DNA of 64,000 bases from JAAYXS01 sp043820985. GTDB lineage: Bacteria > Planctomycetota > Phycisphaerae > UBA1845 > Fen-1342. The notes beneath the pieces were generated by a model that had not been told where the DNA came from, searched no databases, and was given only the letters and a program-made list of their open reading frames with translations. Below, in pieces: positions 16,070-25,050 of the stretch. Each line of letters opens with the position of its first letter. Within the stretch, counting starts at the first letter, position 1. The position numbers and the translations under genes are program-made. Location of the stretch: assembly GCA_043820985.1 (NCBI GenBank), contig JBDRDH010000117.1:21179-85178 (forward strand), read 5' to 3'.

Positions 16070-19000
16070 ATGCGAATTACAAATGTCCGTGACTTCAGTC
16101 GCCATGGCGATGCAATTCCACTTCCAAACCTGATGGATATCCAGCAGCGTTCGTACGATCGCTTCTTGCAAGCTGACCGGGCGGCCAAGGAGCGCGAGCC
16201 ATACGGACTGGAAGGATTGCTGCGCGAGGTGTTCCCGATCGAGAGTTACGACGGGAACATGCGGCTGGAGTATGTTGATTATCATCTCGACTCACCCAGG
16301 TACACCCCGGATGAGGCCCGCGAACTGGGCCTGACCCACGGAGCGCCGTTCCGTGTCCGGGTGCGTCTGCACCGCAAGGACATCGAGGAGGTCCAGGAAG
16401 AGGCGATTTACCTGGGGGAAATTCCGATCATGATCGGCGGCGGCGAGTTTATCGTGAACGGCTCCGAGCGCGTGATCGTCTCGCAACTGCACCGCTCGCC
16501 GGGTGTTGATTTCGTCAAGGAATCGGCGGAGGGCGACCGGGCGCTGCACGCCTGCCGGATCATTCCGGAGCGTGGCTCGTGGATTGAGATCAACGTAACC
16601 CGCAAAGACGTGTTGGCGGTACGTATCGACCAGAGCAGCAAGATTCCGGCGACGACCTTCCTGCGGGCCATGGACGAGAAGTACGGCACTGATGAGACCA
16701 TCGTCCGCACCTTCTACAATATTAAAACCGTGCGGGTCCAGAGCCTCAAGCCGGAAATGTATGCCGCGGCCCCGGTGGTCGATCCCGAGACTGGCGAGGA
16801 ACTGGTTCGGGCCGGCTGCCAGATCGGCGAAGCGCTGAACAAGATCCGCGAGTGTGGGGTCAAGCAGGCCGACGTCATCAAGAAGATGCTCGACCCGATC
16901 ATTCTGAACACGCTGGCGGAAGACGGTACGCACACCTACGAAGAAGCCCTGATGAAAATCTATGCCCGGCTGCGTCCGGGCAATCCGGTTCAGCTCGACA
17001 AGGCGCGTAAGCTGTTTCATGAGAAGTTTTACGACGACAGCCGCTATCGCCTGGGCAAAGTCGGCCGCTTCCGCCTGAACCGGAAATTCGAGCAGGGCAT
17101 CTTGGAAACCGAGATGGTGCTGCGGCCCGAGGATGTGGTCAGCTCGTTGCGTTACCTCCTGGCCTTACGCTCTGGCGAGGGGCAGGTTGACGACATTGAC
17201 CATCTGGGCAACCGGCGCCTGCGCACCATCGATGAATTGGCCACCGACGAACTGCGCAAGGGCTTTCTCAAGTTGCGCCGCACGGTCCAGGAGCGTATGA
17301 GTCTCAAGGATCCGGACTCGATTGGCAAAGTGGCCGAGTTGGTCAACACCAAGAGCATCTCCAGCGCTATCGACTTCTTCTTTGGCCGCAGTGAGTTATC
17401 CCAGGTTGTGGATCAAACCAATCCGCTGGCGCAACTCACGCATGAACGGCGTCTGTCCGCGCTGGGTCCCGGCGGTCTGAACCGCAAGCGGGCCGGCTTT
17501 GAAGTTCGCGACGTGCATATCAGTCACTATGGCCGCATCTGCCCGATCGAGACGCCCGAAGGCGTCAACATTGGTCTGATCGCGTCATTGGGCATTTATA
17601 GCCAGGTAGACGAATACGGCTTCCTGATCACGCCGTACCGCAAAGTCGTCCGCGGCAAGGTTAATGGCGAGGCTGAGTTTCTCCGAGCCGACGAGGAGAT
17701 GCGGACCACGCTGGCGCCGCCGGATGTCATCGATGTCGAGGAGGATCCCGAGGCTCTGCCGGCGGTGGAGTCGTTGCGTGAGCATACGGCGCGGATACAC
17801 AAGGGCCACAATGGCCATGGCAAGCGGTCCAAGTTACGTGATGGCACGCTGCTGGCGCGTGTCCGTGGCGAACTACAACAATCATCGGCCGGTGAAATCG
17901 ATTACATCGACATCTCCCCCAAGCAGACGGTGGGCGTCTCGGCCTCGTTGATTCCCTTCCTGGAACACGATGATGCCAACCGGGCCCTGATGGGCTCAAA
18001 CATGCAACGTCAGGCGGTACCACTCATTCGTACGGATCCGCCCATCATCGCGACGGGCATGGAACGCGCCGTGGCGGAGAACAGCGGCATGGTCATTCGG
18101 GCCCGCCAGGATGGAGTGGTCACATCCGTCGATGCTCGGCGGATCGTGTTGGATGAAACCGATGAGTATGAGTTGCGTAAATTCGTCGGCCTCAACGAGC
18201 GCACCTGCCTGAACCAGCGCCCGATCGTCAAGCCGGGACAACGGGTTAAAAAGGGTGAGATCATCGCCGACGGAGCCTCGACGCATCAGGGCGAACTGGC
18301 GTTGGGTCGCAACGTGCTGGTAGCCTTCATGACCTTTGATGGCTACAACTTCGAGGACGCGATTCTGCTTTCCGAACGGCTGGTGAAGAACGATTCGTTC
18401 ACCAGCATTCATATTGACGCGCACGATGTCGAGATTCGCGAGACCAAACTGGGCCGCGAGGAGTTTACGCGCGATATTCCCAACGTTTCCGAACGGGCTC
18501 TGCGCAACCTTGACGATCGCGGGATCGTCCACCTGGGGACGCGCGTCGGACCGAGTGACATCCTGGTTGGCAAAGTATCTCCCAAGAGCAAGACGGAACT
18601 GAGTCCGGAAGAGAAGCTGTTGCATGCCATCTTTGGCCGGGCGGGCGAGGATGTGAAGAACGACTCCCTGGAACTGCCGGCCGGGCAGGAGGGGATTGTC
18701 ATTGGCACGCGGCATTTCAGTCGCCGCACACATCTGACCGAGGAACAGAAGCGTGATCTGGATCGCCAGATGAAGACCTATCTGGGGGAGTGCAACGAAC
18801 GTCGCGTAAAGCTGTTCCGGCAGATGGTAGCCGCCATGGAGGAGACCAGCGAACAGCCGATCATCGACCCCAACACCCGGCAGAAGGTCGGCAAGAGCGA
18901 CAATCCGGAAGTCATCCTGGAGCAGATCGAAGGCGAATCGCCCTTTGACTTGAAGTGGGTCAAGCCCGCGGCCAAGCGACCCGAGACGAAGAAGATTTAT

Positions 19001-19906
19001 GAGCAGTACTGGCCGCGCATCCAGGCGATTGCCGACGAATGCGAGCGCAAGCTGGGTCATATGAAGCGTGGCGACGAGTTACCCTCCGGGGTGCTCGAGA
19101 TGGTCAAGGTCTACGTGGCTACCAAGCGGACGTTATCCGTTGGCGACAAGATGGCTGGGCGGCACGGCAACAAGGGTGTCATTGCCAAGATCCTGCCGGA
19201 AGAGGATATGCCGTTCCTGGAGGATGGTACGCCGGTTGATATCTGTCTGAATCCGCTGGGTGTACCCAGCCGGATGAACGTCGGTCAGATTCTTGAGACG
19301 CATCTGGGCTGGGCGGCGGCGACCCTGGGCTTCCAGGTCCTGACACCAGTTTTTGACGGTGCCACGGAGTACCAGATCAAAACTTGTGTCGCGGAAGCGA
19401 ACGCGCACGTCCGACAACGCCGCACGGATCCTGATGTGGTGGCTCAAGCTGGTCAGACGAATGAGTTACTGGTGGAGATGCCGCCGACCGGCAAGGTGGC
19501 GTTGTTCGACGGACGCACCGGCAACAAGCTCGATCAGCCCGTCACGGTGGGCTATATGTATCTGCTCAAGTTGCACCACCTGGTGGATGACAAGATTCAT
19601 GCTCGCTCAACTGGCCCGTACAGCCTGATCACCCAACAGCCCTTGGGTGGCAAGGCCCGCACGGGTGGCCAGCGTTTCGGCGAGATGGAAGTCTGGGGTC
19701 TCGAGGCCTACGGCGCGGCTTATGTGCTCCAGGAACTCCTGACGGTCAAGAGCGATGACGTCGAGGGGCGCACCAAGATTTACGAGAGTATGGTCAAGGG
19801 AACCAATACCCTGGACGCCGGCACTCCGGTGTCCTTCGATGTGTTATGTAATGAAGTTCGTGGCCTGGGTTTGAACATCCAATTGGACAAGAGGAGGTTG
19901 ATCTAA
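16070..19906 (+). CDS. rpoB: DNA-directed RNA polymerase beta subunit
   Basis: At 1278 residues this is a normal-length beta subunit. Conserved landmarks include FIVNGSERVIVSQLHRSPGV near the N-terminus, the rifampicin region near residues 440-500 (DQTNPLAQLTHERRLSALGP, GFEVRDVHISHYGRICPIET), and the C-terminal active-site parts KMAGRHGNKGVIAKILPEED and GGKARTGGQRFGEMEVWGLE. In the rifampicin pocket, residues matching E. coli D516, H526 and S531 are kept, but F514 and M515 are both Val. GAGGG lies about ten bases before the ATG. Unusually, the gene is not preceded by rplJ-rplL, and a separate gene stands between it and rpoC. Confidence 0.98.
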   Translation: MRITNVRDFSRHGDAIPLPNLMDIQQRSYDRFLQADRAAKEREPYGLEGLLREVFPIESYDGNMRLEYVDYHLDSPRYTPDEARELGLTHGAPFRVRVRLHRKDIEEVQEEAIYLGEIPIMIGGGEFIVNGSERVIVSQLHRSPGVDFVKESAEGDRALHACRIIPERGSWIEINVTRKDVLAVRIDQSSKIPATTFLRAMDEKYGTDETIVRTFYNIKTVRVQSLKPEMYAAAPVVDPETGEELVRAGCQIGEALNKIRECGVKQADVIKKMLDPIILNTLAEDGTHTYEEALMKIYARLRPGNPVQLDKARKLFHEKFYDDSRYRLGKVGRFRLNRKFEQGILETEMVLRPEDVVSSLRYLLALRSGEGQVDDIDHLGNRRLRTIDELATDELRKGFLKLRRTVQERMSLKDPDSIGKVAELVNTKSISSAIDFFFGRSELSQVVDQTNPLAQLTHERRLSALGPGGLNRKRAGFEVRDVHISHYGRICPIETPEGVNIGLIASLGIYSQVDEYGFLITPYRKVVRGKVNGEAEFLRADEEMRTTLAPPDVIDVEEDPEALPAVESLREHTARIHKGHNGHGKRSKLRDGTLLARVRGELQQSSAGEIDYIDISPKQTVGVSASLIPFLEHDDANRALMGSNMQRQAVPLIRTDPPIIATGMERAVAENSGMVIRARQDGVVTSVDARRIVLDETDEYELRKFVGLNERTCLNQRPIVKPGQRVKKGEIIADGASTHQGELALGRNVLVAFMTFDGYNFEDAILLSERLVKNDSFTSIHIDAHDVEIRETKLGREEFTRDIPNVSERALRNLDDRGIVHLGTRVGPSDILVGKVSPKSKTELSPEEKLLHAIFGRAGEDVKNDSLELPAGQEGIVIGTRHFSRRTHLTEEQKRDLDRQMKTYLGECNERRVKLFRQMVAAMEETSEQPIIDPNTRQKVGKSDNPEVILEQIEGESPFDLKWVKPAAKRPETKKIYEQYWPRIQAIADECERKLGHMKRGDELPSGVLEMVKVYVATKRTLSVGDKMAGRHGNKGVIAKILPEEDMPFLEDGTPVDICLNPLGVPSRMNVGQILETHLGWAAATLGFQVLTPVFDGATEYQIKTCVAEANAHVRQRRTDPDVVAQAGQTNELLVEMPPTGKVALFDGRTGNKLDQPVTVGYMYLLKLHHLVDDKIHARSTGPYSLITQQPLGGKARTGGQRFGEMEVWGLEAYGAAYVLQELLTVKSDDVEGRTKIYESMVKGTNTLDAGTPVSFDVLCNEVRGLGLNIQLDKRRLI

Positions 19907-19960
19907 CTGCCACTTTTTTCGGCAGTGGTTAACTGGCTGTTTTTGCTGAGGAGCCCCCGG

Positions 19961-20440
19961 ATGCCCGCGGTGACCTATGGCGATGGTAACGATACCAACC
20001 CGCGGGAGTTGGCTGAGTTTTATGAGCGGCTGGAGCACGACATCGCCGCGCGTCCGGAACAGATCAGGAAGATGATGGCCAACAGCGCGGCCTTCGTTAC
20101 CGCGCGGCAGGACGGCCGGTTAATCGGGATCGCTCGTGGTGTCTGTGATGGCCTGCGTGGCTATCTGACGGAATGCAAACTCGATCCGATATGCCAGGGC
20201 CCCGCGGCGGTAACGCGCACGGACGGCCGGATCGAGCATGACACCGACGGCATCGCGGCCGAGATGGCACGCCGGGTCCTGGCTGGAATGTTTGCCCAGG
20301 GCTTACGACGAATCGACGTGGTAGCCTGGGGTACGGAAGAAGATTTTCTGGCGGAACTGGGTTTTCGACGGCGGGGCGGGCTGGTCGCCATGACCATGCG
20401 GGCCGAGCACTGGTCGGCCGCGGAGACGCCCAGTGAGTGA
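19961..20440 (+). CDS. GNAT-like N-acetyltransferase between rpoB and rpoC
   Basis: This 159-residue cytoplasmic protein has the layout of a small GCN5-related acetyltransferase. A helical start (ELAEFYERLEHDIAARPEQI) is followed by AAFVTARQDGRLIGIARGVC (beta 2-3), then DGLRGYLTECKLDPICQG (beta 4). Next is a helix after the acetyl-CoA loop position (DGIAAEMARRVLAGMFAQG), then IDVVAWGTEEDFLAELGFRR, the typical 'F..lGF' ending. The usual Q/RxxGxG/A loop is degenerate (DTDGIAAEM). GAGGAG precedes the chosen ATG; the frame is also open from 19925. Gaps are 54 bases after rpoB and 113 before rpoC, so co-transcription is very likely. Target unknown. Confidence 0.75.
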   Translation: MPAVTYGDGNDTNPRELAEFYERLEHDIAARPEQIRKMMANSAAFVTARQDGRLIGIARGVCDGLRGYLTECKLDPICQGPAAVTRTDGRIEHDTDGIAAEMARRVLAGMFAQGLRRIDVVAWGTEEDFLAELGFRRRGGLVAMTMRAEHWSAAETPSE

Positions 20441-20553
20441 GACGGCGATTTCACCCGCGGCCTCTGCTGGTCGCCGGTGGATTCGCGTGAGGCGACAGGG
20501 AATATCGTTCGGCGCAGGCCGGATGTGGACATTAGCGTGAGGTAGTACAGCCG

Positions 20554-23500
20554 ATGGCCGAGACTGTTTACGACCGGATCAACGATTTCACGGCGGTGCG
20601 CATTTCGCTGGCCTCTCCCAACGATATACGAAGCTGGAGCTTCGGGGAGGTCAAGAAGCCGGAGACAATCAACTACCGGACGTATCGGGCGGAGAAAGAC
20701 GGCTTGTTCTGTGAGCGCATCTTCGGTCCGGAACGTGATTGGGAATGCTTCTGCGGTAAGTACAAGGGCACGAAGCACAAGGGCATGATTTGTGATCGAT
20801 GTGGGGTGAAGGTGACGCACAGCCGTGTGCGCCGCAAACGCATGGGGCACATCAACCTGGCGGCCCCGGTCGTGCACATCTGGTTCTTCAAGGCCATGCC
20901 CAGTCGCCTGGGCACCTTGTTGGACATGAAGACGGCCGACCTGGAAAAGATCATCTACTTCCAGGACTACGTGGTGGTTGATCCGGGCGCCTCGAAGCTG
21001 GAAAGCAAGCAACTGCTCACGGAAGAGGAATATCGGCGCGCGGTCGAGGAATACAACGACACCGGTTTCCGGGCGCTAATGGGCGCCGAAGCCGTTCGCG
21101 AGTTGTTGGCCCAGCTCGATCTGACGCTGGCATCGAACGAACTGTTGGACGGTTTGCGCAAGACTTCCAGCAAGCAGAAAATCAAGGAACTGTCGCAGCG
21201 CCTCAAGCTGGTCGAAGCCATCCGCAAGAGCGACAACGAAGCCCAGTGGATGGTGCAGGAAGTTATCCCGGTGATCCCACCGGATTTGCGGCCACTGGTG
21301 CTGCTGGATAGCGGCAACTTCGCCAGCAGCGATCTGAATGATCTGTATCGGCGCATCATCAATCGTAACAACCGGCTGAAGAAGCTCATCGATCTGAACG
21401 CGCCGGAAGTCATCATTCGCAACGAGAAGCGCATGCTGCAACAGGCGGTGGACGCGCTGTTTGATAACGGCCGTTGCCGGCGCCCGGTGCTGGGCAGCAG
21501 CAACCGTCCGCTCAAGTCGCTGACGGACATGATCAAAGGCAAGCAAGGCCGCTTTCGCGAGAATCTGCTGGGCAAGCGCGTGGATTACTCGGCCCGTAGC
21601 GTGGTGGTGGTCGGACCGGAGCTGCGCTTGTGGCAGTGCGGCCTGCCGAAAAAGATCGCGCTGGAGCTTTACCAGCCGTTCATTATCCGCAAGCTGCGCG
21701 ATCGCGGTCTGGCGGACACCATCAAGAGCGCCAAAAAGATGCTCGAACGGCGCGATCAGCCGATCTGGGACATCCTGGAAGAGGTTATCTACCAACATCC
21801 GGTTCTGCTGAACCGCGCCCCGACGTTGCACCGCATGGGTATCCAGGCTTTTGAGCCCGTGTTGGTCGAGGGCAACGCGATTCGCATTCACCCGCTGGTC
21901 TGCAAGGGTTTCAACGCTGACTTCGACGGCGACCAGATGGCGGTGCACCTGCCGCTGTCCATCGAAGCCCAGGTCGAATCGCACGTGCTGATGATGAGTA
22001 CGAACAACATCTTCAGCCCGGCCAACGGCTCACCGATCATGTCCGCTTCGCAAGACATTGTCATGGGCATCTATTACTTGACCTGTGACCATACTGGCGA
22101 GCCGGGCGAGCGCCCGCCGGGCGAAGAGCGGGCCTTTACTACGTCCATGGAAGCCTTGTTAGCGCATCAATTGGGGCAGATCGGCATGCACACCCCGATC
22201 AAGGTCCGTATTCCCCAGGCTCGTGTCATTTCAGACCGGGACGAAGGGCCGGTGCCGGTACCGGCCGGCGGCCTGATTGTGACCACGGCCGGACGCTGCA
22301 TTTTCAACGACAGCCTCGATCCGGAAATGCCGTTCTACAACTATCCGCTGGGACGTGGTATCGCCCGCGTTATTGCTGACTGTCACCACCAGTTGGGACG
22401 CGCGGCCACCATCGACCTGTTGGATGGTATTAAGGAGTTGGGTTTCCAGCATAGCACGCTGGCCGGACTGTCCATCTCTTTAACTGATCTGCGTATTCCC
22501 GAAAGCAAGCCCAAGATTCTCGACGCCGCGCAGAAAGTGGTGGACCGCGTCGAGCGGAATTTCCAGAACGGCCAGATCACCCCGATGGAACGGCACAACC
22601 AGTTGATCGACATCTGGGTGCACGCGCGTGAGCGTGTCACGCAAGACATGATGAAGATTCTGGGCAGCGACTGGCGCTATGCGGACGGTCGTGAAGCCCG
22701 CAAGGATGCCAGCGATGCGCGTTCTTACCTCAATCCGATTTACCTGATGACCGAATCCGGAGCCCGGGGTTCGGTGGACCAGATCCGGCAGTTGGCTGGT
22801 ATGCGGGCCCTGATGGCCAAGCCCTCGGGAGAGATTATCGAAGCTCCCATCAAGGCCAACTTCCGTGAGGGCCTGAGTGTACTCGAGTACTTCAGCTCGA
22901 CACACGGTGCCCGCAAGGGACTGGCTGATACCGCCTTGAAGACCGCCGACTCCGGTTATCTGACCCGTAAGCTGGCCGACGTGGCGCAGAACGTGATCGT
23001 CAACGAGTTGGACTGCGGCACAATCGAGGGCATCAACAAGAGCACCATCTATCGTGGTGAAGAAGTTGATGTGAAACTATCCACCCTGATCGTTGGGCGC
23101 ACGGCCCGCGACACCATCCACGATATTCGTACTGATGAGATCATCGTACGCGAGAATGAACTCATCACCCCCGAGATTGCCCGCCGCCTGGAGGCCAAGC
23201 CCGAGGATGGTGGTCTGGGTCTCGAAAGCATTCGAGTCCGCAGCCCATTGACCTGCGAGAGCCCGCTGGGGCTATGTACCCGTTGTTACGGTGCCGACCT
23301 GTCCACGGGCCTGATGGCCGAGCAGGGTTTGGCAACCGGTATCATTGCCGCTCAATCCATCGGTGAACCGGGCACGCAACTCACCATGCGGACTTTCCAC
23401 ACCGGCGGAGTGGCCAGCCGGGCCGTGGTTGACAATGAAATCACGGTGACCCAAGGTGGAACCGTCAAGTACTACAACCTCAATGCCGTTCAGATGACCG

Positions 23501-24963
23501 ATGAAGAGAGCGGCAAGAAGATCTACCGCGTCCTGAAGCGCAATGGCGAAATCGCGCTCAACGATGAGAAGGGGCGCGAACTCGAGCGCCACAAGGTGCC
23601 GTATGGCGCTGCCGTATTGGTGGTCGATGGCGACAATGTCGCGCCCCGCGCCGTTATTGTCCGCTGGGAAACACACTTTACCCCCATGCTGGCCGAAGCG
23701 GACGGTTTTGTACGCTTCCAGGACATCATCGAGGGTGAAACCGTGCGGCTCGAACAGGAAGGCCGCGCGGAAAGCAAATGGATTGTCGTCGAACATAAAG
23801 GCGACAAGCACCCGCGGATTATCATCGAAGACAAGAAAGGCACCATTCGTGACTTCCACCACCTGCCTGCCAAGGCCCGCATCGAGGTCACCGAAGGTAA
23901 TCCGGTTGAAGCTGGAGCCTTGCTGGCCCGCCAGCCGCGGGAAATCGCCGGCACGCAGGATATCACCGGCGGTCTGCCACGTGTCACCGAGATCTTCGAG
24001 GCCCGCAAGCCCAAAGAGCCATCGGTGATGGCCGAAATCTCGGGCATGGTCGAGCTGCACACCGACAAACGGCGTGGCAAGATGACCATCGCGGTGCGTT
24101 CTGAGTCCGGCATGGAGAAAGAGCACCACGTAGCGCAGGATAAGCAGCTACTGGTGCACGCCGGCGACGTTATCGAGGCCGGCACACCTCTGACCGCCGG
24201 TCCATTGATCCCCCACGACATCCTGCGGATCAATGGCGAGGAGGATTTACAGCGCTACCTGCTCAAGGAGGTCCAGGCGGTATACCGCCAGCAAAATGTG
24301 ACTATCAACGACAAGCACATCGAGATCATCCTGGGGCAGATGCTGCGGAAAGTGAAGATCGACAACGAAGGCGACAGCTACTTCCTGCCAAACGAAGTAA
24401 TCGATAAGTTCCGTTTTCGGCAGGAAAACCAGCGGCTCTCGAAATCCGTCAAAATCGTCGATGCGGCCGAGACAGATTTCGAAGTTGGCCAGATCGTGCT
24501 CAAGGACGAATGGGCCGCCAAGAACGAAGCAGTCGATATGGATGGCGGCGAGCCCGCCAAGGGCCGCAAACCCAAGCCGGCCACCGCCAAAACCATGCTG
24601 CTGGGCATCACCAAGGCCAGTTTGCAGAGCGAGTCATTCATCTCGGCGGCCTCTTTCCAGGAGACGACGAAGGTCTTGACCCAGGCTTCGCTGACTGGGG
24701 CCGAGGATCGGCTGGTGGGTCTCAAGGAAAATGTGATCCTCGGTCGTCTGATCCCCGCCGGGACCGGCTTCAAGCAATACCAGGATATCAAGATACTACA
24801 CAGGAGTGAGCCGCCAGAGGTTCAACTGGCACCGATGGTAGCCCCAGCCGAGGTGGCTGGTACCGTTCTGCCGTTGACAGTTCCCATGGCGCCGGCTGAT
24901 AAAAGTCAATCCAGTGCTTCTGGTTTGCCGGTCGATACTCCGCTGGGTACCACGGGGATCTGA
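20554..24963 (+). CDS. rpoC: DNA-directed RNA polymerase beta' subunit
   Basis: At 1469 residues it is slightly longer than E. coli beta'. It begins with the usual TAVRISLASPNDIRSWSFGE-like region. The N-terminal zinc site is CFCGKYKG...MICDRCGVKV, the catalytic metal loop is NADFDGDQMAVH near residue 452, and the second zinc site is CESPLGLCTRCYGADL. The bridge/trigger region GIIAAQSIGEPGTQLTMRTF and HTGGVA is intact. The last ~60 residues after the conserved end (about 24790 on) are Pro/Ala/Gly/Ser-rich and probably disordered. A GAGG lies about 13 bases before the ATG. A hairpin terminator follows. Confidence 0.98.
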   Translation: MAETVYDRINDFTAVRISLASPNDIRSWSFGEVKKPETINYRTYRAEKDGLFCERIFGPERDWECFCGKYKGTKHKGMICDRCGVKVTHSRVRRKRMGHINLAAPVVHIWFFKAMPSRLGTLLDMKTADLEKIIYFQDYVVVDPGASKLESKQLLTEEEYRRAVEEYNDTGFRALMGAEAVRELLAQLDLTLASNELLDGLRKTSSKQKIKELSQRLKLVEAIRKSDNEAQWMVQEVIPVIPPDLRPLVLLDSGNFASSDLNDLYRRIINRNNRLKKLIDLNAPEVIIRNEKRMLQQAVDALFDNGRCRRPVLGSSNRPLKSLTDMIKGKQGRFRENLLGKRVDYSARSVVVVGPELRLWQCGLPKKIALELYQPFIIRKLRDRGLADTIKSAKKMLERRDQPIWDILEEVIYQHPVLLNRAPTLHRMGIQAFEPVLVEGNAIRIHPLVCKGFNADFDGDQMAVHLPLSIEAQVESHVLMMSTNNIFSPANGSPIMSASQDIVMGIYYLTCDHTGEPGERPPGEERAFTTSMEALLAHQLGQIGMHTPIKVRIPQARVISDRDEGPVPVPAGGLIVTTAGRCIFNDSLDPEMPFYNYPLGRGIARVIADCHHQLGRAATIDLLDGIKELGFQHSTLAGLSISLTDLRIPESKPKILDAAQKVVDRVERNFQNGQITPMERHNQLIDIWVHARERVTQDMMKILGSDWRYADGREARKDASDARSYLNPIYLMTESGARGSVDQIRQLAGMRALMAKPSGEIIEAPIKANFREGLSVLEYFSSTHGARKGLADTALKTADSGYLTRKLADVAQNVIVNELDCGTIEGINKSTIYRGEEVDVKLSTLIVGRTARDTIHDIRTDEIIVRENELITPEIARRLEAKPEDGGLGLESIRVRSPLTCESPLGLCTRCYGADLSTGLMAEQGLATGIIAAQSIGEPGTQLTMRTFHTGGVASRAVVDNEITVTQGGTVKYYNLNAVQMTDEESGKKIYRVLKRNGEIALNDEKGRELERHKVPYGAAVLVVDGDNVAPRAVIVRWETHFTPMLAEADGFVRFQDIIEGETVRLEQEGRAESKWIVVEHKGDKHPRIIIEDKKGTIRDFHHLPAKARIEVTEGNPVEAGALLARQPREIAGTQDITGGLPRVTEIFEARKPKEPSVMAEISGMVELHTDKRRGKMTIAVRSESGMEKEHHVAQDKQLLVHAGDVIEAGTPLTAGPLIPHDILRINGEEDLQRYLLKEVQAVYRQQNVTINDKHIEIILGQMLRKVKIDNEGDSYFLPNEVIDKFRFRQENQRLSKSVKIVDAAETDFEVGQIVLKDEWAAKNEAVDMDGGEPAKGRKPKPATAKTMLLGITKASLQSESFISAASFQETTKVLTQASLTGAEDRLVGLKENVILGRLIPAGTGFKQYQDIKILHRSEPPEVQLAPMVAPAEVAGTVLPLTVPMAPADKSQSSASGLPVDTPLGTTGI

Positions 24964-25012
24964 CCAACAGCCGGATCACGAAGCGGCAGCGATAATCAAT
25001 AAATCACCCACG

Positions 25013-25035
25013 CGGGCTCGCACATCGCGAGCCCG
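25013..25035 (+). terminator. Terminator of the rpoBC operon
   Basis: The 9-bp stem CGGGCTCGC/GCGAGCCCG with loop ACATC lies 50 bases after the rpoC stop and is followed by TGTTCTT. It sits between convergent genes, so it may serve both strands. Confidence 0.7.
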
Positions 25036-25050
25036 TGTTCTTGAGATTGA

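Noticed and set aside
17996..19060. 354-codon minus-strand frame opposite rpoB
   Set aside because: Antisense to a certain essential gene; high-GC codon bias creates such frames.
19905..19935. Terminator between rpoB and the GNAT gene (CTGCC...GGCAG around TTTTTT)
   Set aside because: The T-run is in the loop, not after the stem, and the stem is only about 5 bp. Premature termination inside the polymerase operon would be harmful.
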